The notes beneath the pieces are model-generated. The model was not told the origin of the DNA and did not search any database. It saw nothing but the letters and a program-made list of their open reading frames with translations. Source: Siniperca chuatsi (Eukaryota > Chordata > Actinopteri > Centrarchiformes > Sinipercidae). From it: a stretch of 64,000 bases of DNA. A program made the position numbers and the translations under genes. The stretch is from positions 22,524,001 through 22,588,000 of the forward strand of contig NC_058047.1 in NCBI RefSeq assembly GCF_020085105.1. The letters run 5' to 3'. Shown here piece by piece: positions 54,548 through 64,000 of this stretch; the first letter of the stretch is position 1; each line of letters starts with the position of its first letter.

Positions 54548-56083
54548 TTAATCCTCCTGCTTCTTCTTCTTGCCCTGTGGTGAGGTATTGTTGGTTTGAG
54601 AGAAGTGCTCAGACATGGCAGCAAGCGCCCGGTAGCGGTGAGAGATAGAATTCTTCACTTGTTTGGGCAGTTCAGCATAGCTGCAGATGAGAGGGAAGTA
54701 TTTAATAGTCAGCATGCATGTTTGTTTTTATGCATAGCTCAGTAGTGATAAGTAATGTCTAATGCACAGCATAAGGTGAAAGGGATCATCACAAGGATGA
54801 ATTTTGTTGTATGAACTAATCCGCAACTCATTTCCAAACTGAAAGTTAAGTGTGTTAACATCTGGCTCCCCCTTGTGGTATGAACAAGAAATTTCAAGCA
54901 GTCCTTGCTTACGTTTTGTCATATCCGTCTGGCTGGAAACAGGGATCCCATCCAAAGTCTCGAGGTCCCCTGGGTTCCACAATGAGTCCCTGAAAATAGC
55001 AAGATATAAGAGTGAATAGAAAATAAAAAACACACACACACATAGCAAGCACACCGAAGAAGTTTGAGAGAGATTCTGACCTCTGTTTTCCCTCTGAAGA
55101 GCTGTACTGGTTCATCTTTCCCAGCAGAGAAAGCAAAAGTGCAGAGAGCCCACGCTGATTTATCTTCAAACCCAGCTAGGAGTTTGTACAAGCCTACAAC
55201 AGAACATTTAACAAGGGTTAGAGATGCTGGACAGCTCACATCACCTTTTCTATCCAGCTCTAAATATCTCAGCAGTGTTTCATCTATTACCATACTTACC
55301 CTCTGGCTTGAGTTTATCCAGGAACCATTTTCTACAAAAAGTAGAAACGTTTAGTTGTAATTATGACTGTTCATTACTGCTATTAAAGATTAAAAATGGG
55401 ATGTGACAGTTATGATACTAACATGTAAGGACCAGGCAGGCCTCCCAAAGCCTTGAAACACAGACAGGTGTCCTCCACTATGACTGGCCCATCAATCTGA
55501 AGATGAAAAACAAACAATACATCAATCATTCAACAGACATGTAAGAATATTTACTTACATGACTGTAGCTATAGTTACTGTACCTGCCGTGCTGCCTCCT
55601 TACACTTCTGTATGGAAATCTCATCTGGCTCTCCTTGGTATTCAGGCACTGAATAAATAAATAAATACTTGGGGGAGCAATGATTACATAAAAATATATG
55701 TTCTACTGGTGGTCTCTCTTTTCATACTTACAGTCAATCTTTTTTGACACTAGTTTGTAGGGAAACTTGTCTCCCAGGATCTGAATGACCTGATGGATGT
55801 GACCAAACATAGAGTAAAGCATAAATCTAGCAGGATTGATTTTTTTTGTCAAATGAAACAAGATAGTTCTGGAATAAATTACAGCTCGTGCTCACTGCCT
55901 ATATTTAGCAAGCATAGCCTGGAACAGCATAAAGGCAATAAGTGTACAAGTACCCTGTCTGAAACGGTTTAGACAGGCCAGCATACCATCAGTCTCAGGC
56001 ATGAAATGTTTGACTCTTACTTCTTCGAGTTTTTTTGCGTTTCCAGTCACGAAGACCACAGACCTTCCTGCAGGCACAGCCAT
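54548..56083 (-). CDS. itpa: ITPA, inosine triphosphate pyrophosphatase, 8 exons
   Basis: Hydrolyses ITP, dITP and XTP to monophosphates, keeping deaminated purines out of nucleic acids; cytosolic. Exons in coding order: 56083-56021, 55789-55732, 55648-55584, 55496-55423, 55331-55300, 55193-55081, 54989-54913, 54680-54548; phase closes, 204 aa (human 194). Visible motifs: [13 protein letters not shown] (nucleotide-binding start), [23 protein letters not shown] with the catalytic-region [57 protein letters not shown] and ISHRYRAL. The C-terminus has a lysine-rich tail (GKKKKQED) replacing the human ending. It is divergent from mettl13 across 272 bp. Confidence 0.95.
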
Positions 56084-56355
56084 GATGAATGACACCCGCC
56101 GGAATACTAACAATATCGGACCGAACACTTCCGGCTCAACAACGGTCAATAAAATCAGCTCTGAGAGCCTCAGCGAATCACTGGGCAGTGTGTAGCTCCG
56201 CCTTACAAACACCCTCCAATCAGCGAGCGGTCCTGCCAGCAATGTCGTCCGGCTTGACAAGTCAGTGCAAGTTGCCATGTGGGGAAGTGGCTGTAAACAG
56301 ACTCTGTCACGGTAAGCTGAAACGTTTTTGGCTCTTGTAACCACTGCAGCCGAGA
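56084..56355. promoter_or_regulatory. itpa / mettl13 bidirectional promoter
   Basis: The two start codons are 272 bp apart and point away from each other. The spacer has an ETS-type site ACTTCCGG at 56127-56134, a CCAAT word at 56216-56220 and no TATA box, the usual makeup of housekeeping divergent promoters. Confidence 0.65.
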
Positions 56356-59300
56356 ATGAGTCTTTTACCTCGCACTGCCGAGGAGTTCAGCTCCGCAGAA
56401 TACTGGGAGAGGTTTTTTAAGAAGCGCGGAGAGAAGGCTTTCGAGTGGTATGGAGATTACAACAAACTCTGCGGCGTGCTGCATAAATACATCAAAGTCC
56501 AAGATAAGGTGAGATGACTTGTTGAGAAGTGTCACATAAATGAAGTGGAGTATAAAATGGAAATACTCAAGTACAAGTACCTCAAAACTGTACCTACAGT
56601 ACTTAGTGCTTAGTTCCTTTCCACCACTGCCAATGACTATAACTGATTAATTAACAGTGTTTTGTATTTCTGTCCTTCAGGTGTTGGTGCTCGGTTGTGG
56701 TAACTCTGAGCTGAGTGAACAGCTGTATGATGTTGGCTACAAACATCTAACTAATATTGACATCAGTGAGACAGTGGTGATCCATATGAACCAGCGAAAT
56801 GCTGAGCGCCGGCCAGGCCTGACCTTCCAGCAGGTGGATGCTACACAAACTCCATATGAGGATGCCAGCTACCAGGCTGCTCTGGACAAGGGCACGCTGG
56901 ATGCCATGGCATCAGAAAAAGAAGGAGCACTGGCCAGGAACATGCTCACTGAGGTGAGAAACCAATGGGTCAGGGTGTGCACGGACCATATGCTTTTTCC
57001 TCAATCGGTAGACTCATCAACATATGTCTCTGCATTCGTCACAGCAGTTTTCTTGTGTCTGCAGGTGGGCCGTGTGCTAAGTGTCGGCGGCCGGTATGTC
57101 TGTGTGACGTTGGCTCAGGAGAGTGTGATCAAGTTGGCTGTGGAGCAGTTTGTTCAGCTGGGGTGGGCGGTGAGGCTCCACTGCCTGCAGGAGGAAAGTG
57201 GGAACGAAGAGGACTCCTTTGCTCTGCCTGTCTTTGTTCTGGTCTGCACCAAGTTTCGTCAGCCTATGCCCACGCCTATTCTGGAAATGTGTCTTGGGGA
57301 AGATGGAGCCCCTACTCGTCTCACACAGGTAGCAGAGTTGCTGTCGGCTGTGAGGGAGCGTCAGGCTTACTCTGTCTTGAAAAAGAGGCTCCGTACAGGC
57401 ACAGATGCCACCTCGAACGTCTCCCTCACTCTCTGCCACGCCAAGACTGGCCTTCCCAGATACACTCTCACTGTACAAGATTGTCCCCCAGGTGCCAAGG
57501 TGCCAAGATCAAACCAGTTTGCTATTTTTATTGGTGAGCTGTCCTTTTATCAGTCATGTTTCTGCCTTCCTATGTAAGTCACACTGGTTGTATTTTGTTC
57601 TTCTTTGATTTATTTTTTTCCCTTTGCTTGTCCTGTCAGTGCCTCAAGGCAGTGAGACAGCTTGGCTCTACAGCTCCGGTGAGGGGCGAAGGCAGTTGGC
57701 AGCCAGTGCTAACTTTCGGCGCCTGGTTATTGTGGCAATGCACAGGAATCAGGAGTACACAGACATGCAGGCTGTCCAGTCCGAACTCTCACCAATGGTG
57801 ATGGACCTGGCTCCACCAGGTATGCCAGCCAACCAGCAGGTAAGCCCACACAAATATTCCTTTTTAGAAATGCTCTTTTGTGCAATAAAACATTTTATGT
57901 CACAAAAAAGTGCATCAGTGTATTAATGTATTAATTATTAATTAATTTGAGCTCTCTGTCCCCAATCAGGTGCCGTTTCTGTCAGTTGGAGGTGACCTGG
58001 GTTGGCGAGAGGAGGTCAGCAGGGGTGTGAGTGAGCTGAGCGGCGAGTACTGTGTGGAGAATGTGAAAGGAGAAGACGGAGAAGTGTATCGAAGACTTGT
58101 TTTCCTGTCTAATGCTGCCCTCGTCCAATCAGAGAGCCGTCTTGTCCCTTCAAATATTGGTCAGTTCTTTTTCCTTGTTGACTGTAATTTCTTATGCTCT
58201 CTTTTTCTTTATGATAAATAATATATTAAGCAATACCAACAGTGCACATACATGTTAAATTAGATGAACAGGCACCTATCAAACAAATATCAACAAAAAA
58301 AGAAAATTAAACAGAAAAAAACTATAAAAGGGGAAACAATGAAACAAACAATAAAAGGTACAAATATTACAATAGTTTTATATACAGTATAAAGTATTAT
58401 CATAGTTTAGTAGATGTAGATTTGTGAAATGAATGAATATTTATGCCCCTGCAGCATCAAGTCACAAGAAGAAAAACAAAAAGAAGGTCAAGCCAGCAGC
58501 TGCTCCAACAACATCCTCAGCCTCTCTGTCAGTAGACAGTGGCTTCCTCTGCTGCGCTCACCATGAAGTCATGGTGGCTGGCCTTGCCATGCTTGGGGTG
58601 GGCACACCACAGAACAAAGGTCAGTACACACCTGTTCCAGCGTCTTGCATAAAATATCACACTTGATTGAGCTTTACCTGTGACTTTCTCATCCCCTCTA
58701 TCTTCCTTCTTAGATGTCCCAGTGTCAGTGCTCCTGGTGGGGCTTGGTGGAGGAGGCCTGCCTCAGTTTCTACGGGACTTTGTGCCCGATGTTACTGTGG
58801 AGGTTGTAGAACTAGACCCTGTTGTGATGGAAGTGGCGAAGGAATGGTTCGGGTTCCGACCAGATGATCGTTTGACTGTCACTCTTGGGGACGGCCTTGA
58901 ACGCATCTGTGCCCTGGAGAAAGAAGGTTAGTGAAGGAAGAGTCGAAGAGAGGGCAGTAAGGCTACACCAGTGAATATATTAACAGTACCAGGAAGTGAC
59001 AATGGCAATTTTCTTTCCTCTGTAGGTGGTCGTTTGTTTGATGTCATCATGTTCGATGTCGACAATAAAGATAGTACTGTGGGTATGAGCTGTCCTCCTG
59101 CTGCCTTTGTAGAAACCTCCATCCTGCAGAAAGTCTGCAGCCTTCTAACCCCCAGAGGTACAGTATTTTTAACAATTTATTTCTCTCCATCCAACACTGT
59201 TAATAAACAACTTACTGTTTAATGGTCTCATTACACGGTTAAAATATTTAATCATAGTTGTGTGTTTCATCTACATGAAATCCTCTCTCCTCTTTCTATC

Positions 59301-59613
59301 TCTCCCTGCCACTGGACCAGGTGTATTCGTACTGAACCTTGTGTGTCGTGACTCACTCTTGAGGAAAAGCGTGTTGGAGCGTGTGAGCGGCGTGTTTCCC
59401 ACCATCCTCTCTAGAAAGATTGAAGGGGAGGTCAACGAAGTCCTTCTGTGCTCTTGTGGAGAAGATGAGACGTCGGACGCTGCTCTCATCCTTCCGTCCC
59501 TGAACCAAGCAGCCAAGAGTCTGCAGAGCGTGCTGTACTCTAACAGGACTGGAAACAGCAGCAGCCCTCATATAGACATTGTAGAGCTGTTAAAAGACCT
59601 TAAAGTAGAGTAA
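56356..59613 (+). CDS. mettl13: METTL13 (eEF1A lysine and N-terminal methyltransferase), 9 exons
   Basis: In human, the N-terminal domain dimethylates eEF1A Lys55 and the C-terminal domain methylates the eEF1A N-terminus. Exons: 56356-56508, 56681-56953, 57065-57533, 57640-57839, 57970-58159, 58455-58619, 58714-58926, 59026-59157, 59321-59613; phase closes, 695 aa (human 699). The N-terminus MSLLPRTAEEFSSAEYWERF leads to the first SAM-binding motif VLVLGCGNSELSEQLYDVGY at the start of exon 2. The second, spermidine-synthase-like domain has LLVGLGGGGLPQF, then VELDPVVMEVAKEWFGF, FDVIMFDVDNKD and GMSCPPAAFVE. A lysine-rich linker (SSHKKKNKKKVK) joins the two. All key motifs are intact. Confidence 0.95.
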
Positions 59614-60641
59614 AGTTTGTTTGTGTGTGTGTGTGTGTGGGGATTTATGTGTTGAGTGTGTGTTATGTGTTTATTGTTTGAGACAGTATGGTGAAATATG
59701 AGAGTAAGTGTTTTGACTTTCCCTTGCAATGCTATGTAATGAAAAGTATTATGATGTATAACATATACAATCACAAGTAAAGAACATTTTATCTTTACAT
59801 CTTAATGTGGTGGAAATTAATTCCCTGTGCTGTTAGATATTTGAACGTGGGTTACTGTTAACTGCATTATTTCACCATTTAAATGTAGCCTTCAGTTTCT
59901 ATTTGACTTGCTTCGGGTTTCCAGTGTACTACACGGTGCACACTCCCTCATTGCCAAAGAATGCAGCAGTGTTATTTACAGTAGATGAATCTTGTTGCAG
60001 TATTTGTAGGGCTGCAGCGGAGCCCTACCCAGTGTGGGTAGGTTTCAAATAGCTGGCGGTTAGAGGAGTGAATGCTTGCTTGGTGTGTGATATGTCAGGG
60101 TACTTTCATAATGGGTCGCGAAGTTTGTCTATCTTTTCCATAAGGGGGTTGCCGAGTTAATGTGCTGATTACCGCGCATGCGCACAAAACTTGATTCCGT
60201 TAGCTGTCAGAGGAGGAGGTTTTCCTCTTGTCCATGGACCAGACTCAGCGCAGCGACCAGCGGCTAGCTTCTTAAATGTATTCAGAGTGTAAGGAAAACA
60301 AAACACTACGAACTTTTGGTGTTTTAAAACAACAAGAATGTCTATAGCGAGCTGTTTTCGAAGACTTGAGGTTTGTGAGAACTTGGACACTATAGTCTTT
60401 ACCAGGCGCACTAACGGTAACGTAAGTTACTAACGGCTGTTAAAGTGGCGGACCTTTAAAAGGTGGCACCGTCCTTCAAGAAGAGTAATTATTTTTAGTT
60501 TTTGTACATATCCGTAATGAAAATAGTATAACTGTAAGTAACCATGAACTATGGTATCTACTCTATCGACTAATGTAGCCTAGAGCCGGAGTAGCACAGG
60601 ATTTAAAGGAGCTGGACAGGTAGCCCGGTTGCTCCGTTGCG
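59614..60641 (+). other. mettl13 3' end and dnm3 promoter/5'UTR
   Basis: It contains a TG run after the mettl13 stop, a variant poly(A) hexamer AGTAAA at 59776-59781, an 8-bp stem gtagggct/agccctac at 60006-60028, and the presumed dnm3 promoter and leader from about 60170 with CpG-containing sequence. The transcription start cannot be fixed from sequence alone. Confidence 0.45.
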
Positions 60642-60904
60642 ATGGGCAACCGCGGGATGGAGGATCTGATCCCGCTGGTCAACCGCCTACAAAATGCCCT
60701 GGGCAGCGTGGGACAGAGCTGCAGCCTCCACCTGCCGCAGATCGCTGTGGTGGGCGGCCAGAGCTCAGGCAAGAGCTCCGTCCTGGAAAACTTTGTGGGC
60801 AGGTAAGCCCCTCACAGTGAACTGTGAATGTACTGTAGCCTACAGCAGTGGACATTATCAACTTACACAGTCCCTTTTAACTGCACTTACTCTAGGTGGA
60901 TAAG

Positions 60905-60980
<76 letters not shown>

Positions 60981-63900
60981 AAGCACACCTTATCTAGGGG
61001 TTATAGATGGTTAGTAATGTCTTATTAATATTAATAAATAATTTAGCGATGAGAACAGCTTGGTTTTCCAGGTTGGAAATAATCCCTTTGACTGTTACCT
61101 GTCCTGGACCACAATCCATAAACAACAAACAACGTATATAACATGGCTAGAAACAGTTTTTATTAATGGGTTACAACATTTATAACTGCATTATTACCAA
61201 ATACAAATAATTAACACCTGCCATCAGTATTGTTCACAACCTGGCAATCCAAAAAATGTTTTCATTAAAGACTTATAACTAATCTTGAAAACAGTAGTAC
61301 ATTATTTACTAACCATTAATAAAGCCATTAGTTACACCCATAAATTACAAAGACTGTATGTTAAGTACTGTATATGTCTTTATATACACTCTGGTTAAAA
61401 CTTACAAACCCTTTCTTCTTCACCCTAAATGACCTATTAAAAAGTATTATGTAATTTGACCTGGCTAATTCTAATAAAATCCTTTAAAACGTATGAATTA
61501 CTATCAGTCCAAATAAAGTGTTACTGTGCTATTTGCTTGTATTGCTAAAAGTAAAGCCATGGCAACTGTGATTCAGGGGCTGGGACATGCTTAATACACA
61601 AGGATCAGTGTTCCACTGAATTGAAACCAGGACTTCAGGCAACTACTGTAAACAATTAGACGCACTGTTAAAATCTCTGTGTCCACCCAGCACTAGTGAT
61701 AGGGCTAGAGTTGCCAGTCTGAAGTGGTGGATGCCGGAGGTGGCAGTGTCTGTATGACAGTAGCCAGTACAGCACCTTATCTCAGTGACGGACTGCGTTG
61801 GTGTCGATGATCGGGAGGAGATTAACGTTGCTCCTGAGTAATGGCATCAGCATTTTTTTAATTATCCTACAAGTCCTTTAGTCACCCAAAACTGAGCTGA
61901 ACAGAGGTTTGTTGAATTCACTTCATTTTAGTCTGACCTTTAGCTTATTTCAAGGGCCTTAAAATAATGTGCCCTACTCATGAATAGCAGGGTTGTTTGT
62001 ATAAAGTTTAAATGCAATTGAGACAGTTTTGTTTGTGATGAGGAGAGTAAGTACTTCCATCCTGTCAGAAAATAATGCTGGTGAGTAAGTCAGTAGTTTC
62101 GTAGTTTCAGCACAGTGGAGCTCTGTTAACTAAAGGAGACGTATGAATTGTCCACAGCAGTAGGCCATCCAGGTCAGAATGTGTGGCGTGTAACTATCGA
62201 AGGCTGTTAATGCTTGCTTTCCTGAGTGTGTATTGATATTTTATCACACACCTCAGTTCTTTGTCTCATGACTATGTTATAACACCCCTTTTGTGGGGGA
62301 CTGGTAGCCATCTGGGACAGGATGCAGTAAAACAAACTTCCTGAATCTGGTTTTAATAGGAAAGAGAAGGATTATTTTTTACCCTGTCTATCCTGTTTCC
62401 TTATAGTTAACAGTACGTTTAGCTTTAAGTCTTTCTAAATCTGGTAGGGCTCATCATATGGCAAAGATTTTCTCTGCCTTCCTTATCAAGTTGCTGATAT
62501 TCTCAATAGTATGGCAACTAAAATAAAACTAATGTACAGCTGACTGTTAGTGCTCACAATGCTTTACTAGGCATTATTAGCAAGTTATGTGTAGTTTTAG
62601 TGTAATGGTCTTATCTGTGCATGTACAATATGTGTGTGTCAAGCTAATGTTTCAGACTAAGATGCAAGTTTGCATTGACATCAAATGCAGCGGCAGTGTG
62701 TGTATATCCTTCTCCAATTCAGTCTTTCTTCTCCAACAGAGACTTCCTTCCACGGGGTTCAGGAATTGTCACTCGCAGACCTTTAATCCTCCAGCTGCTT
62801 AGTGCTAACACAGGTAGGTAAGACACACTCATATTCACTCATGCAGCTTGTGCATTGTCATTCTTAAGCTTGTGTTTAAAGCGGCCACCAGATGGCAGTA
62901 TGATATTTTATAATGGCTGAGCCTGACTGGTGGGACAGTGCTGGAATTGTCATCTTATGGTCAGAACATTTAGATTGTGTCCTGTATTTTTTAGCCCTCA
63001 AACAATCTTAAATGGCTTTTAGAAACTTGCCGGAAGAGTACAATTACAAATAAACTTGACTTAATTACAATAGCATTTATGTTTCCTTCTATATTATACT
63101 GTGCCCTTGTGGCCTGACTCACAAATTTTGATGCACTGGATGAGTTTGATATTCCAAAGATCCTCCAAAATTATGATCACATTATGAATCTATCATTGTT
63201 TTTTTTTTTCTTTCCAGAGTACGGTGAATTTCTCCATTGTAAGGGAAAGAAGTTCACAGACTTTGATGAGATCCGCAAGGAGATCGAGGCAGAGACACGC
63301 AGACTCACAGGATCCAATAAAGGCATCTCTCCTGTCCCCATCAACCTACGGATTTATTCACCACACGGTAACACAGTGTGTATTTGGGTGTGTTTGACAT
63401 GACATATCCATTCACGCAAAGTTTATTTCTCTGATGAATGGACCTGTGTGCTTATTTGTACTCTGCGTGTGTGTGTTTGCAGTGTTGAACCTGACTCTTG
63501 TGGACCTGCCTGGCATCACCAAGGTGCCTGTAGGCGACCAGCCAACAGACATAGAGTACCAGATACGAGACATGATCATGCAGTTCATCTGTAAGGAAAA
63601 CTGTCTCATCCTGGCTGTCACGCCAGCCAACACTGACCTGGCCAACTCTGATGCACTCAAACTGGCCAAAGATGTTGACCCACATGGTAAGCTACATGTG
63701 TGGTGGGCTTGTATAGTCTGTGGGGTTTTATTATGTACTCAGAAAATGGCTCTACACCCTGATGTCTTTATGGGGATTAATTATCACATTATTATAATGA
63801 AAGTGTTTATGTCTAAAAGGTTGAAGGGGTTGTCATATATTATTCATACTTCCACAGAATTTGAAATCATATTTGGAGGCTATAAAATTTCCTCTATTTT

Positions 63901-64000
63901 TCATCTTTCTTTCAGGCCAGCGTACAATTGGTGTAATTACTAAGCTGGACCTGATGGATGAAGGAACAGATGCCCGGGAAATACTAGAGAACAGGTTGCT
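60642..64000 (+). CDS. dnm3: Dynamin-3, large membrane-fission GTPase (N-terminal part, cut by window end)
   Basis: Exons seen: 60642-60802, 62740-62813, 63218-63367, 63483-63686 and 63916 to the window edge; about 224 residues of a protein normally near 860. The start [19 protein letters not shown] matches dynamins residue for residue, so numbering is shared. The P-loop GGQSSGKSS contains Lys44 and Ser45, switch [10 protein letters not shown] has Thr65, then DLPGITK and the nucleotide-base motif TKLD follow. This is the GTPase domain that drives scission of endocytic vesicles; later PH, GED and proline-rich parts lie beyond the window. DNM3 is preferred over DNM1 or DNM2 because of the mettl13-dnm3 linkage; residues alone are less decisive. 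Confidence 0.92.
60908..60978. repeat. (TA)n microsatellite, about 35 units
   Basis: Uninterrupted TA dinucleotides about 105 bp downstream of dnm3 exon 1. Confidence 0.95.
61000..61525. repeat. TTAATAA-rich dispersed repeat, second copy
   Basis: It shares ccattaataaag, cttacaaaccctt and ataaagtg-ttac words with 25480-26190 and ends similarly, so it probably belongs to the same family, though much diverged. Confidence 0.4.

Larger units (their letters stand above)
60803..62739 (+). other. dnm3: dnm3 intron 1
   Basis: 1.9 kb containing a long (TA)n run and a TTAATAA-rich repeat at about 61000-61520 (contains ccattaataaag and aataaagtgttac) resembling 25480-26190. The rest is anonymous. Confidence 0.55.

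Noticed and set aside
60006-60028. 8-bp stem near the dnm3 promoter
   Set aside because: Short and possibly part of a common dispersed repeat; not enough to claim a regulatory structure.

Overview
This window is chromosomal DNA from a ray-finned (teleost) fish. Introns are GT-AG, genes match human proteins along their length, and the intergenic DNA carries fish-type repeats (an L2-like LINE with a '...ggatcaataaag' tail, a tRNA-derived SINE, short noncoding elements, CA and TA microsatellites). The gene order prrc2c - myoc - vamp4 - mettl13 - dnm3 is that of human 1q24.3, which supports calling the PRRC2 and dynamin family members as PRRC2C and DNM3. Two genes, rangrf and itpa, sit between vamp4 and mettl13; their human counterparts are on other chromosomes (17p13 and 20p13).

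Layout. 1-4222: upstream sequence or first intron of prrc2c with no recognisable gene. 4278-22407 (+): prrc2c, 33 coding exons, about 2,817 aa, 3'UTR to about 24.15 kb. 24.2-26.2 kb: repeat-rich space between convergent genes, including a 1-kb foldback element. 26836-33480 (-): myoc, five coding exons, with a TATA box at 33749. 34-36.5 kb: no gene seen. 37968-45495 (-): vamp4, seven coding exons plus a 5' noncoding exon near 47.24-47.4 kb. 48236-48817 (+): rangrf, head to head with vamp4 and with an uninterrupted reading frame. 49.6-51.7 kb: decayed L2-like LINE. 53429-53567: SINE with target-site duplication. 54548-56083 (-): itpa, eight exons, sharing a 272-bp divergent promoter with mettl13 (+, 56356-59613, nine exons). 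60642-end (+): first five exons of dnm3, cut by the window edge.

The genes are not a pathway or operon. They are neighbouring housekeeping or tissue genes: an RNA-associated translation factor, a secreted olfactomedin protein, a trans-Golgi SNARE, a Ran-binding factor, a nucleotide-pool sanitiser, an eEF1A methyltransferase and a membrane-fission GTPase. Exon boundaries were read by eye from splice signals; reading phase closes at every junction in all seven genes. I see no clearly novel biological system. The most unusual items are a short hairpin element whose insertion duplicated the probable branch-point region of a prrc2c intron, the 1-kb foldback element between prrc2c and myoc, and the intronless rangrf.
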